Source of the DNA: Parasponia andersonii
Taxonomy: Eukaryota; Streptophyta; Magnoliopsida; Rosales; Cannabaceae
Direction of reading: 5' to 3'
Assembly (NCBI GenBank): GCA_002914805.1
Contig: JXTB01000016.1
Span: forward strand, 1,377,230-1,441,229
Length of the DNA stretch: 64,000 nucleotides
Part shown: piece after piece, positions 49,806 through 62,736 of the stretch
Numbering within the stretch: the stretch's first letter is position 1
Layout of the letters: each line of letters begins with the position of its first letter
Made by a program: the position numbers and the translations under genes
Notes under the pieces: model-generated
What the model was told of the DNA's origin: nothing
The model's input: the letters and a program-made list of their open reading frames with translations, nothing else
Databases searched by the model: none

Positions 49806-51409
49806 TGGCTAAGAAGGAATCTCAAGGCGTGTCACAGTAAAACTTTGCTCTTCTTCTTGTGTGTTTTTGATCAGGAGACGCGCTTTTCCACCCCCTCTGT
49901 CTTAATTGGTTAACCATTATTTAATTAGTTTTATAATTTATTTATTCCATAATTAGATAGTTAAATAAATAATTAATAATAAACAATAAATAATAATAAT
50001 AAGTTGCTCTCTTTGATTGCAGATGTGTCGACTGTCTATTTCGTCACGTCAATGGACCGCAGCCACGGACTTGTTTCTATCTTTCCCTCTTTCGAAGTAG
50101 GCTTTTAATCTCCTCCTACGCGCTTCTTTTAAATTCCATGAATCTGCCAATTGTTACTGCCACGCAAGTCTTGACCCAATCCACGATTTAATCCGCAAAT
50201 TAAAAAATTATCATTTCCCTTTTTCCTATATTAATCCTCCTCGGTTGGTTAATTCAAAAGAAAAATAATAATCCTCGTTGGGTTGATAGTGATTTTTTTT
50301 TTTTTCCCATAAAGCGTGGCAGACAATGATTTGAAAGAGGTTTTTTCTTTTTCTTTTTCTTTTTTTTTTCTTTCAAGCGAGAGATTTACAAAATCCTAGC
50401 CTTTTACCCTCCGAAAAACTTTTTTTTTTTTTTGCCCTTTTTCCGCAGATAGATGGTGTGACTTTCCTAGTTTTCCGTTTTCTTATTTTTCTTTCAATAA
50501 CCCTTTTTATTTTTATTTTTTTGAAAGGAAAATAAGCTCGTTAAACTTAAATAGAGTTACAATAAATATAATCTCTTACGGCGAGAATTAAGGAATCGGT
50601 TAATACACTTAAAAATAGAAAAATGTTCGGTGTGAAGATAGAAAAACGTTCAAAGATTTCAAAAAATAAATAATCTTTGACAATATTCGTAAAGAAAAAC
50701 TCCATAAAAATAAAATAGAGCTCTTTAATGATTTGTTTTAATTCTTTTTAATCTAAATTAAAACTTCTGATTGATTCACTAATAAGATTCCGCCAATTCT
50801 AATCTGCTATAGTAATTATCTCTCTAGATTTAAATAAAAAATGATACAAATCTAGAAAACCACCACAATACTGATAAAGAAAAAATAAAAAATAACTCAA
50901 ATCACTATAAATCTAGATTTAAATGTACTAAAACTACTATAAATTTATATTTAAGTGGACGACTATTTTCTCAAATGGAATGATTATCAGAAAATAAAAT
51001 CAAAAACATGAAAAAGAATAGAGAAAAACTCATACTAGACAGAGGAAAGACCCCTCATCCTTAGTATGGAAGGAACCTGGTAGAGGAAGTGAAAAGGAGC
51101 TGTAGAGGAGGGATCTTTACTATGGAAGAAATAAGAGGAGTTTCGTGTTCAATAACCATTTCTAATTTTGAAAGTCTTGTTAACATAAATTTATTCTTCT
51201 ACGTTGTTGTCTTACTAGATTATATATTTGTGTAGATTTTTTTATTTTTGTTTTTTTTTTCCTTAAGTTTTCTTCTAAATATAAATATTTTATAATAAAA
51301 AAATCTAGAAGAAATTCACTATGAACGCTATGAGGTTCAGAAAAGATGAAATCTATCTATGGTATGGTTGTACTATGTTTTGAGATGATGAAAATATAAA
51401 TCCTGTGTC
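49806..51409. other. intergenic DNA upstream of UBC12
   Basis: The proximal 300 bases should hold the rest of the UBC12 promoter. The remainder is AT-rich with T-runs near 50290-50430. No gene-like frame. Confidence 0.5.
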
Positions 51410-52340
51410 TAGAGCTGGCAAAATGGGCGAGCGGACTGGCAAAGGATAACGAGTTGAGTTGGGTCGGCCTGTATGGCTAATAGGGGCCCAGCCCGGCCTA
51501 GGCCCACCTAGAAATGGGCTGAAGCGGCGGCAACCCATTTGTTTTAATTAAACCTTTTAAAACAATTTAATAATTAAAAAAACAAAAAATATATAATACA
51601 TATGATATTAATCCACTAGGTACTTTTTTTTTACCTATAAATAAGTATCATTTTGACTAATTAAAATTTATCACGCACATTTTTTTATAGTAAAATATGA
51701 GAGATGCACATTTTTTTATAGTAAAATATGAGAGAGAGGAAAAAAATAACATTAATGATGCACGTCTTTTTATACACATTATTATAATGGTTAGATTACT
51801 GTTAGATGATAATCAAACGACTAGAAAAAATATATATCTATATATAGGTTAAAAAAATACCAACTTGATTGACAATCAATATATATATATATGATAAAAC
51901 TTTTATTACAAATAATTTTATAAATTTTATGATAAGAATTAAAAAGTAATTAGAATATATAATTAATTAGAGAAAATATAAATTGAGAATTTGAGAGAAT
52001 AATAGAGAAGTGAGATAATAAAGAGAGAAGAGAATTGTTCGTGTGAAAAATAAATAAGAAGAAGAGGGTATTTATAGGGTAGAATTTTAGGATTTTTTAT
52101 TTATTTTTTAATTTAAAAAAAAAAAGAGAGAGACAATCGACTAAAATAATCGTTAGACTAAAATAGCTGTTGACCAATGACTATTTTGGCAAACTAGGAA
52201 ATGGGCTTGTAGTTATAGGCCCATAAAAAAAAAGACTGGGCTGATAGTCGAGCCGGCCCACAAACTGAAGGAGATAGGCCCAGTCTGACCTTGGGAGTAT
52301 TGTCAGGTTAGGCATGGCCCGAACCATTTTAACAGTTTTA
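51410..52340. mobile_element. non-autonomous hAT-like element, about 931 bp
   Basis: The left end TAGAGCTGGCAAAATGG (51410-51426) pairs with the inverted right end CCATTTTAACAGTTTTA (52324-52340) at about 12 of 17 positions. Subterminal regions on both sides are rich in GGGCC/GGCCC words (51420-51530, 52200-52320) and the core is AT-rich, as in plant hAT derivatives. No convincing 8-bp duplication (CCTGTGTC against TTTGTACA). A 33-bp direct duplication lies inside at about 51672-51735. Confidence 0.5.
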
Positions 52341-52787
52341 TTTGTACATTTCTCAACATTTTTATTAAAAATGGTATTATTTGTCTTATCACTTATATAA
52401 AGTAAAAAATATAAAAGATCTTAATATTGAAAGTCCCAAATATTGATAGATGTTATGGATATCCATAGGCCCTATCCTCACGTCATCCCCAAGCCTATTC
52501 TTTGTTGTGTATATCGCCTAAGCAACATACACGCTTAATTCCAAAACCCTCCTTTATCATTGGCCACTTCTTATCACTCCATTTCCGATCAACAAGTCCA
52601 AGCTCAAGTTCACAACTGGAGAACGAATAGACAACAATGCAAAAATCATCTTTGACTAATAGAACAGATTTCATGAGCTTTAATGATGATAATTGGAGAA
52701 TCGTGATGAAACTCATTGGATTCGGCCATTGTTGGTATTTTGAGTTAGAGAAATACGAAAATGGGAGTCTTTTAATTAGGAATTAAG

Positions 52788-53199
52788 GGCTTGTTTTATT
52801 CACTTCAAGTTTTTTTGTTTAAATAAATTGAAAATAGAAGTAAAAATTTTGTTTTGATTTTTAATTTTTAAAAATAAGAAACATACATAGTAAATTTTTT
52901 TCACTACTAGTTTCTAAAAACAAAAGTATATATAATGAGAGAGAAATTTACAGACTTGTATTTGTATATGTACACACGTATATAGACACTTATGTATAAA
53001 TGTATGCATATTTCTTAATTTTTGAAATTTGTTTTAAAAAAATAAGATATTAGAAATTTCTTGTTTTCACTTTTTTTGAAATTTTTGGTAACAATTTTGA
53101 AAAAAACAAAAACAAAGTTGCCAAGCAAACTTTCAAAAAAAATTGACCTTTTTGTTTTAAAAAAAAAAAACAGAAAATAAAAATCAATCTAAACAAGCC
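52788..53199. mobile_element. MITE with GGCTTGTTT ends, about 412 bp
   Basis: Left end GGCTTGTTTTATTCA and, reversed from the right, GGCTTGTTTAGATTGA. TAAG stands on both sides (52784-52787 and 53200-53203), so the duplication is TAA or TAAG depending on where the end is set. The interior is T-rich on the left and A-rich on the right. Non-coding. Confidence 0.5.
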
Positions 53200-53203
53200 T
53201 AAG

Positions 53204-54565
53204 GTGTTAGATTCAATTTCATCCAGAAATTCAGTTAAAAAGGAGATAAGTAAATTCATTAATTTCGAAACAAATCAAGAGTTTTCTAACCATGATTCAC
53301 CTGATTTTGTGAAATAGAAGCCTAAAACTAAATCAGCTAAAGGTTTGATTCAGAGAGCATAGAAGTATTGAAAAAGAGAGAAACTTCGAGAGAGGCAAAG
53401 TAATGAAATCAACTATGGCATTAATTAGAATATGATTTACATAGTAATTGAGGAGAGGTGGAGAAGACGACGTGATGTCAAGCTTAAAGCAATTTGATCT
53501 GGTCTATTCTCCAAATTTAGTATTTTTTTTGTGCATAGAAAATAGTTTGTTCAACCATAAACCTCACTCGAGCCTATGTTTGACCTAAGTTGAGTTAAAT
53601 TCCAACCATAATCGAATGGGATTAAGAAAAGCAAATATATTATAAGTGTTTTTTCTTTCTTTTTTTTTTCTTTTCCTTTTTTATTGTATTATTCCCAATT
53701 GAAACTGTTCAAAAAAGTCAAGTTCTTATTAATGGGTAGGAATATGGAACATAAGAAAACAATCAAAGGATTTCTACTTTTCATTGAAAGAAAATGTTTT
53801 TTTTAAAAAAAAAAATGGATTATAAGTTATCCTGCATTTCACATGAGCTTTATTACACGGTCAAAATTAAAGTAAATAAATAAACAATATGTCAAATTTA
53901 TTGATTTTTTCATTTAATATTAATAAAAGGAATGAATAGAAGGAGAATAGAGAGAATAAAAATTATAAATAAAAACTATTAGGATTCTCTTTTATATGTT
54001 CTAATTAATAAGTAAATACATAAAAACAGAGACAGAGCCAACAATTTTGTCTAGTGAGGTTAGAACTATATTTTATCTATTTTATAAGAGCTATTTTAAA
54101 CCTTTTTTATTTTTGGTAGGAGCTTTGAATATAATTTAAGCTAAAAAACTACAAAGACACGTAAATTTCTTAGACTTTTAATAGAAAATTTAATATTGAA
54201 TGGGAACTTAAGCCCCCTACTAACATATGAGTGGCTCCGTCCCTGCGTAAAAATGAAATATATTTCATTTTTACATGCCTTTGTATTATAGAATAAACAC
54301 ATTATAGAAATAAACGTGGAAAATAAATAGGAAGAAAAATCAAAATGGGCCAACAATCACATGGTGTTGTTTTTTTTATGTCTTATACTTGTCTTGTCCC
54401 TGTGAATATGAAACGACATATGTCACTTCATATAATTTATTATAATTTTGAATGAATTTCAAATAAAGGACTCTCAATATTAAAAGAAAAAAGTAATTTG
54501 TGCACTGATTATCACTTCACATTAGTTATTTACACGTCTAAACCCTTAGAATTTTTTGTTATTAT
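53204..54565. other. AT-rich intergenic DNA
   Basis: No coding signal above background. Nothing recognisable apart from homopolymer tracts. Confidence 0.55.
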
Positions 54566-54945
54566 TAATTTTCATTAAGATAATATAACTTTTATATTTT
54601 GTATTTTGACATTTTGTTTAAATTATACTTTGTGTTTTAGTTATTATTTGATTTTTATATTTAAAATATATTATAAATTTATACATCGACACTAATTTAG
54701 AATAGTTAATTATCAATATAACATTTAAAAATTAAGAATAAATCATATAAAAACTTATCCAAGAATAAATTTATTAAATCATTTTAATAAATTAATTGCT
54801 CTAAATTAGTGTCAAAATATAAATTTGTAACAAATATTAAATTTAAGAATCAATATTGATAATTATAAAAATATAAAGTATAAACTAAACAAAATATCTA
54901 AATACAAAAAAGTGAAATTATCACATTTTCATTTATGTTTCTCAA
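54566..54945. mobile_element. fold-back MITE with ~135-bp inverted arms
   Basis: The left arm (about 54566-54705) and the reverse complement of the right arm (about 54795-54945) share a long alignment, including ACACTAATTTAGA at the inner side (54688 and, reversed, 54800) and ATTTTGTTTA near 54613 against its complement near 54885. The middle is about 90 bases. Non-coding. The superfamily is not determined. Confidence 0.55.
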
Positions 54946-55759
54946 GACCATTTGCTCAACAATTCAAAAAAAAAATATCTAAAGGAAAACTACGAAAAGA
55001 TACGAAGTTGAGAGAAATATTGGACTTACCACTGGTGTTTTAGAAAAGAAAGTACCAAAAAATTTCTTTACGTAAAACACTAGTTTCGACCCATGATTTT
55101 GAGATTTATAAAACATATCCTCTGAAATTTGTCAAACCGGGTTAAATTATCCTTTCTATATATTTTCTTTGACCTTTTTTTTTCCCTATGTTTTTATATG
55201 AAAATGCCTAAAGTGCTCTTATCCAAATAACCAAATTGTAATGACCTGATACCGAGACTATTACTAAGGCAGGTTTGAGAAAGTTTAAGAAAACTTAATT
55301 GAAAAAGCTCTTAGGAAAGTATCTCTTTCATATGTTACATACTAATACCAATGGGATTGAGGAAATGGAATTCTAACCTTTCCCAATCATTGTCCTTATT
55401 TCCCTTTTTCTTCCATTCCATTTCCACTCATTCCACGTACTAATTAACAAATGTGGCCTTAGTGACTAATAAAAAGATTATTTAGAATTTTAAAAAGGAC
55501 TAATAAAAACATTACTCAGAATTTTAAAAAGGACTAATCCTTTGTAAACGTGATCAAAGAAAATGTAAGAAAATGTTGGAATTTTTTTTTTCTTTCAAAA
55601 CCTTCTAATTAATAATTTTTGTTTAAAAAAATAGACTAAATAACAAACATATTCAAGAAAGTTCTTACTATGAATTTTTCAATAAATTTAAGTAGGCAGA
55701 AGAATAATACTATCTTTTCTATTGCTAAGGCTAGTATCAACTTGCCTGCGTATACATTG

Positions 55760-58700
55760 ATGTTTGCCTTGTTAAGTATATTGTACGCTTATTTTTTCTC
55801 TCTTTAAGCTTAGGAGTTGTTCGTCTTTGAACTTATTTTATGTGTTGGATATTGTTTTGGTGCTATTTTTCAGGTACGGAGCTATCAAGCCAAACATATC
55901 GTATTTTGGAGCCTAAACGGGCCAAAAATGGGTAAAGCAGAGAAGAAATGGTACCACAACATTAAAAGTTAAAGCTATGGCACCAAAGTGTATTGAGATT
56001 GAGCATTTTATCTGAGAGTTATCATCTTAGCGTCAAAATTTAACTTCAATTTGAGGTTGTAGTGCCATTTATGCTGATTCAGGTGAGGCTAAAACACAAA
56101 ATAAGACTACAGCCTCAATTTTGGTCATCATATTAGGCACGATTTAGAGCCCCATCGCTAAAAGTGAGGATGCAACGCTAATTTTTGGAATTTTCAATAT
56201 TTTTAACATATAGCACGTAATCTGAGACGGGTTTTTGAACTACTTTAAATAATATCTTTCTCATCCACTTGGGGAGGATGAAAAACCTTAGCCGCTAGAG
56301 CCTATTGAAGACTATTGGAGGCCATTTCCAAGGGAGAAACATCAAGAACCAAGGAGATTGAAGAGTTAGAGTGGAAGATTAATCTTTATAGAGATTTTCC
56401 TTTCCTCTTTCTTCTCTTTCTATTTAATTTTTTATAAATTTGAGATGTTGAACTCTCGTATATTTTATATTAGGTTGTTTAAATTGAATATAAGCAAGCC
56501 AAAATTACCTAGGGTTATAATTGAACATCTAATATAATCATTTACATACTTGTCCTCTTTTATTAACGAATCTATTATTGAGTTATTTGTTTTATCTTAT
56601 ACTTGTTGTCTTTGATTTAATTGATCACTAAATTGAATGTTAAGTAAAATTTCTATGAGCTTGGAAGAGGGCATATAAATTCTGATTTAGGTAAACTAAT
56701 ATAGGATTATCTAGATTGGGGTAAGTTTGCATAGGTAAAATATATCTATGTGATTTGTACAACCATTTTGAGAACCTAATCTTAATGAATTTAGTCAATT
56801 CATATTAGGAGTTATTAAGATTATGCTCAAAAAGTGTTTATTATTTATGAATATTTATTAAATATTTTTGGATATTTAATAAAGCTATAATTCATGCCCA
56901 ATAATAAATATCATGAAAATTCCATTTCAATAAAGTTGTTTATTATAGTTAAGACATATTTTCTCTAATTAAATCAAATAAGATTGCTCATAACTAATAA
57001 GAGAACCTGAACACTTCTTTTGGATCATGTTGCAAGACTTGGTGTATTTATGATGTGTCTTGATCTATATTTGTGTGACCATATACAAAAGTCTTGATAT
57101 GTAAACATTGAACATATACTATGTGAAATATGTTCTTATAATAAGTGCTGTTGTATTCTCACAAACTAGATGATTAACATATGTCTTTCTTAATCTTAAA
57201 ATAAGTGATGAATTCATGTTCATAATTTGTATTATTAAGATATTAAAAGGTACAGATTAAGAAATTGACGATCTAGACCCTGAAATTTTGGTAATGCATT
57301 ATTATATATATTGAAAACATATGCTTATAGATATAGAATCCACAACTCTATTATATAAAAAAGTGAATACCACCTTAAGCAGTTATAGAAGCTTAGAGGA
57401 TTTAAATCTCAGCTATATAATTAATAAAATTAGATATTTTATTAATTGAAGACTCTCTGTAAGTCTAGTCATCTATGAGACATAGTCATGTATCAACGAA
57501 TTGAAAGATGTAATTAGAGGGGTAAAATTATAATTTTACCTAGCTTCAATTATCGGTATTCATGTGAGAAAATACAAGCACATGTTAATTATCTAATAGA
57601 TATACTTTTAAATATAAAGTATCTTATGATATTTATTTAATTCAAGAGTGCAGTTCAGACCTTTAGTAGAATAAGTCTATTACTAATAGTATAAGTCTAC
57701 TTGTATTAAAAGTTAATTATAACTGAGCTATTGTCTAATATAGTATGAATTAAATAGGTCTATTTGATTTCTTAACCTACACCAACATCTAAGACTGCAT
57801 GAGATTAGCTAAATTAGGCTTAAATAATTTAATGTGCAAATACACAAAAAGAGAAAAAGGCTGGATAGAAAGGCGATCTATTGGGCCCTACCACATTGCT
57901 CCTTAGAGCAGTGAATTTCGACCAACTTTAAGGCCTTTAGGGCTGGGCAAAATTCCTCTCATAAGGGAGAGTCTTACAGACTTCTCCCCCCTTGTTATAA
58001 TATGGTTATTCAGTTTTGACTGAAACATTAATTTGGCGACTATACATAAAACTGAAAGAAAAGTGAGAGAGAGAAATTCTTGGAGCCACCATAGGAGGCT
58101 ATCAGAGTTCTCGAATTCTCACGGTTGATCAAGATTGAGATGTCCACTCACCTCTATAGTTACAGGTTTAGTGCATAGGAAGAAAGACTCACTAGTTAAG
58201 GTGTACAATTTCTTGTATATATTTAGATCATAACAAAGATCCTAAAAGATTTTATGAAAAACTATAATTCAGAAAAAGATTTTGTTTTCTATGCTTCAGC
58301 TCATTTTTTATTTTGTCACATTTTTTATAAATAATTACCGACATGAATAATATATTATCTTGTCTAAGTAATTTCCACTTTGTACTTGGAAAAGGCTTCG
58401 TGGATGTATTAGTGTTCTAGGTTGATAACTCTATTAGATTAGTTAATTTAACAGAGGAATTAGGTAACTAGAACAGTCATAAGGTAGATTGAATTCCTAG
58501 ATATTTCATAACAGATTTTGAGTTGAATTTCCTAGGTGGTTAGAGTCTACCTCGTACATTTACTTTCCATTTTTGTTGCTTAAGTGTTTTGTTCTTTTAT
58601 TGCAAGTTAATTGTTTATATTTCGTTTGGATAAATTGAAAATTATGCTAGATTAGTAATTAGTATTTATAAATCACATTTCTCTATAGACTATACTCTTA
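55760..58700 (+). mobile_element. decayed large Ty3-type LTR remnant with a nested LTR-like insert
   Basis: 55760-56830 has the order seen in large plant LTRs of the Tat/Athila type: a leader-like part with repeated 'CAC/GTGCCA' words (55950-56170), a TTCTTCTCTTTCT-rich region and then long AT-rich text. A similar text seems to resume after 58390 (for example TTCTAGGTTGATAACTCTATTAGATTAG). The part between, about 56838-58390, starts TGTTTATTATTTATGAATA and looks like a separate LTR, perhaps of Ty1/copia type; AAAAG occurs at both borders but is too simple to prove a duplication. No coding domains. Borders are approximate. Confidence 0.4.
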
Positions 58701-59758
58701 CTTTTACCCTTATATTTTTTATTGACTCGCGCTCTTGCGGTAGCCTTTAATTAAAAAATTAGACAATATGCCCCAATTATACTAAACTAAATAGCCAAAC
58801 TCAAGTAAAAGAATTCTGATAATTGTCGCAATAGTCCCCTTAGATTGACTATGAACAAAATACTCAAGTTTTCTGCTAACCTCAACACTTAATTATAAAA
58901 TCCTAACATATCTGAAACATTTAATATTATAATTGAAGCTTGAGTTACCCTAAATTTAGATCGATGAGATTTTTGTCCCATTTCATTATAGATCTGTTTG
59001 GATTTTTTTGTTTTATTAATTTTCATATGATTTTTCATTGCTATCTTTTAAATTTAAGACTTTCATAGGCCAATTCTAGAAGATTTTGTGTAATTTAAGT
59101 TTGATTTTTGTAAAAGATCCATCATAGTACCAGTTCAAAAAACTAACTCTAATGGCAGAGGATAACTTTGAAGAGTGAAGAGGCTTGTCTCACAAAGATT
59201 TAGTTTTACCCTTTGTTGAGTTTTGTATTTCCTCCCTAATTGTTTGTTGAATATAATTATTTATTTACTGTGATGAGATATTTGTATTTCGATTATTGTA
59301 TCGAATAGATTATTGTACCGAATTATTGTTTAATTAATGAAATTTCTAATTTTTTAATAAAAAAAAGTCCTCAAGTATCTCTGTATTCAATTCAAAAAAG
59401 TAAGGAAACTACCATTCACTTCCCGCTAAGGTTGAAACATACTTATAAATAAATAAACAATCAATCAATCAACATATCAATACTTAAGTTCATCTTTCAA
59501 AATTGGGTAAACTCCATATACAGCAAGGATAGTAATATCCTTACAAGCAAAAGAATACTAAATCTCTATGCCACTATTTTATAACTCTTATGTCTCATTA
59601 TTTGACATGTAGACTATACTATATTTTATAATATTGTTATAATATGAGAACATGTTAGCCCAAATTTTAAAATCTAATTTGGTAGTCAATCTTGGGTTAG
59701 TAGTTAATTCAAAAATATAATGATTTAATGTGAGGAAGAAATATATTTTAAATAAGTA

Positions 59759-61005
59759 TGATGTTAAGTGAATTTTATTCACTTATTTAGTCTTAGATTA
59801 AGCTTGATGTTTGCTAAAGTTCCTCAACTTTTGCTTAATTTTTTTGTGTTTAATTTGTCATTGTCAGAATATGGATTGATGTTGAAGTAGTGGACATACT
59901 TAAAAATATGCTAAGGAGTTAATTCAAGCATTGGAGATAGTAACTAAAGCACCTCGGTTATGGAGAGCAAGAGCCTCGAGGCTTATAAGTTCTAGAAAAA
60001 AGTCCAGAACTACGAGTGTCGTGGCATAATTTGGGGAGCTTTGTGGTGCTTTCCTGCAAAACAAACAAGTGTTGTGATGCTCTCAGCTATACCTTAATGC
60101 ATCTGTTTTGACCTAGCCAATATGGGGGTATTTAAGGATTCTTTTGGGATCTGAGAAAGGACATTGGGGAATGTTTTTCTCAGGTTTTGGTGCAACTTTC
60201 TTGGAAAAAGGAGGATGAAGAAGAGCATGCGAAGAGACCCTCATCCAAACCAAAAAAGTTCTTCACTCTCTTCTTTTTATTTCTTGATGCTGATATTTGT
60301 TAGATTTTATTTGTTCTTTTTCATTATGAATTAAGCTTTTTGCCTAGAGTAATGATGTAACCTATGCTTAAACCTATGTCTTAATTTTCAATTTCAAGTT
60401 TATAAGCATTTCCATTGATTATTTGTGTTATTTTGCTTTTGTTACTTCTCAATTGATTGACCACCATTGGGATGATATGGATCCTAGAATTGTTATCTGA
60501 GAGATGGAATTTTAGAATTGACTAGAGGATGCCAAAACTTAGGAATGTATAGAGCTTGAGACAACCTATATGTCTTTTGAAGTGTGTTACAAGAACTATA
60601 AACTTATTAAAGTTTGTTTCGCAATTTTGAATAGAGATATTAGAATTTGGAATTAAGAGTAATTTTCACTTGCATTTGAAAAAAGGGAAACACATTAGAG
60701 TTCTTGCTTATAACCATACTTGAGTTGTTAATTAGAAGACATAAGAGATAGTTAGGTGAAATTTTAACCTCTAGAATTCTATCACATTTTACCTTTAACT
60801 TTAACATTTGATATTTTGAATTTAGTAGTTTTAAATTTACATTAGTTATTCAATTTTCATCATTAATTTGAATTGTCTAGATAAAATTAAGATTATCAAA
60901 TTATGGTACTTTAGTAAGATTTCAATATCAATCCCTGTGGGTATAATAACCTCATTTACCACTTTACTACAAAACCTGATACTGTACATTTGCAGTGTAA
61001 TTTCG
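59759..61005 (+). mobile_element. solo LTR-like sequence of the Tat/Athila type
   Basis: Starts TGATGTTAAGTGAATTTTATTCAC, close to the start of the solo LTR at 14197-15713 in its own direction, and ends in ATCCCTGTGGGTATAATAACCTC... TTACCACTTTACTAC, the usual 3' phrase of these LTRs. The same GTGGTGCTT/GTTGTGATGCTC-like words occur in its first third (60010-60085). No internal genes. I could not find a matching 5-bp duplication, so the ends are approximate. Confidence 0.5.
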
Positions 61006-61009
61006 TAAT

Positions 61010-61920
61010 CATATAGCCCGATTGTTTCTAGATAAAGATAAAATATAAGCAACTGCCTGACTTTTGCTTTTTATGTGGGAGAATTAGACATGTTATTAGG
61101 GCTTCCTTGATGGAAGTGGATGATGATATGTGAAAACCGGAAAACTTAATCTATGGTGCTTGGCTTAGGGCGACTTCAAGACATTGTTTTGGTGTTATGA
61201 ATGGAAGGGCCGACGGTATGATTCAATTCGAGACTTTACATAAATCCTTTTTATCTCAAGCTCTGGAGAGTTGAAGGACTCATGCTTATGGGAGTGTATC
61301 ATAACCAATAGACGGAGTAGCAATTTGGGACATGAGGTTTTTAAAGACAGTGAACTAAGATTACAAGAATCCATTAGGGGTGGTGAAGTCATTTCAACTT
61401 GTATTATGCAATCTTTTATTACGATAGGCATTGGGAGTAGTTTTACAAGTAGTGCAAAGTCAGAAAAAATAGGTATTGAACGGTTGACCTCAAGTGATTT
61501 AGTGAATTACGGAGATTTAGTGGTTAAGAGGAGTGATGCTTCTATGATATATATTATTGATAAACAATTGTTAGTACTACTACGGCGATTAAACGTACTC
61601 ATTGAAGCTGCGAGCGATAAATGGAGAGTTCTAGTGGTACTTTCCAAATCTTTGGCAACAAACGGAAGGAATCATAGCCAGTAAAGGAATTAGAGGGACG
61701 AACAAAGCAAATAAGGGTGCTTAGAGAAATCACAAACAACATAGGATCGGCAGGTGTTGCTTTGCCATATGACTAGGAGCAATGAGTTGTTTGTGTTGGA
61801 ATACTCGTGGACTGGAGAGTCCTTGATAGGTTATGTGACTTACTGTGTAACACCTCCCTAAACTTGGTTTTCTTATTGGAAACTAAGTTATATGGTAAGA
61901 AGGCTAGAGAGCTTGGTAAG
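61010..61920 (+). mobile_element. L1-type LINE C fragment (ORF1 zinc knuckle to endonuclease start)
   Basis: On the plus strand KQLPDFCFLCGRIRH near 61050 is the CCHC-like zinc knuckle of plant LINE ORF1, followed by YGAWLRA near 61155. The start of the endonuclease, MSCLCWNTRGLESP, lies at about 61783 and LVFLLETKLYGKKARELGK at 61863-61919. Stops and frameshifts are present, and the fragment ends where the LTR at 61921 begins. ORF1 N-terminus, reverse transcriptase and RNase H are missing from this side. Confidence 0.6.
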
Positions 61921-62736
61921 TGTTGGATCGGTTTCTCACCAACCGTCCACGTATCTCTAAACCACTGATGTTGTGTCCTCCAACTGTCCACGTGTCCTAA
62001 CTATTCCAAAGTGTTCTGAACTTCAGGCAGGGTTGGAGAGGTGTGGGTGGCCACCTGCAAAGACTCTCCGATGCTTAAGTCAGTGGTCTTTCTTTGATTC
62101 AGGGTAGCAAGGATTTAGTTCTATATATCTTTGTTTCTTGCTTGTAAACTTTTAAATATCTCTTTTTATATGCGTACATGCCCCATCTCGGGAACGCATG
62201 GCTCATATATATATAGTCATGAGATTGTGAACCACCTAGTTCTCAATCTCAGGACTGAGTACTTTTTTCCTCAAAGTTTTTTCTAGAGAGGCCGAGATTA
62301 CTGTGATCTCATCTGTATCGCTGTAGCCTAGTTTCCGCCGCCTTCTATGGCTTGAGTCTGTCAGGGGTGAGATTTGGACAAATTGCCGTTCTATCAGGAT
62401 GGCTTGCCCCCTGCGCACACCTACTCAAGGTCGCATTAAATGCTCTGTCTGGGTTTGGAGTTGTGAATTGCTTTCCATTATATTCTGGTGGAAGACCCTT
62501 TGGGTTTCCGACCCCTCAGCTGTCGAGGTAAGGGTCGGACTAGGCCGAGTCTATCTAAGGTCTATGATGAGCTCGGCCCTAACCTCGGACAGCCCAATGG
62601 ATGATGTGGTGTCATGTGTGACCCGCGTGGCCTTTAGCTAGTCACTCTCGATACCTATCAGACGGTGGGCCCCGTTTATGACCTATTCTGCTGCTTAATC
62701 ATCCACGTGGTGTATGATTTGGGAACGGGTCCCACA
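61921..62736 (-). repeat. LTR of a second Tat-type retrotransposon, cut by the window edge
   Basis: Starts TGTTGGATCGG directly after the LINE sequence and ends GGGTCCCACA, followed by ACTGCCCCCATTTCCCC, which on the minus strand is a polypurine tract. This is the same order as at the left LTR of the first Tat-type element, so gag-pol should lie beyond 64000 on the minus strand. It holds two CCACGTRTC words (61946 and 61988) and a CCACGTGG G-box at 62703. The length is about 816 bp. Confidence 0.65.

Noticed and set aside
52495-52745. Minus-strand frame (KWSDKKWPMIKEGFG, RVCCLGDI) reminiscent of an F-box/DUF295 protein piece
   Set aside because: The match is only in word style, the ATG nearby is in another frame, and no domain core is present. 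It could be a gene scrap, but I cannot support it.
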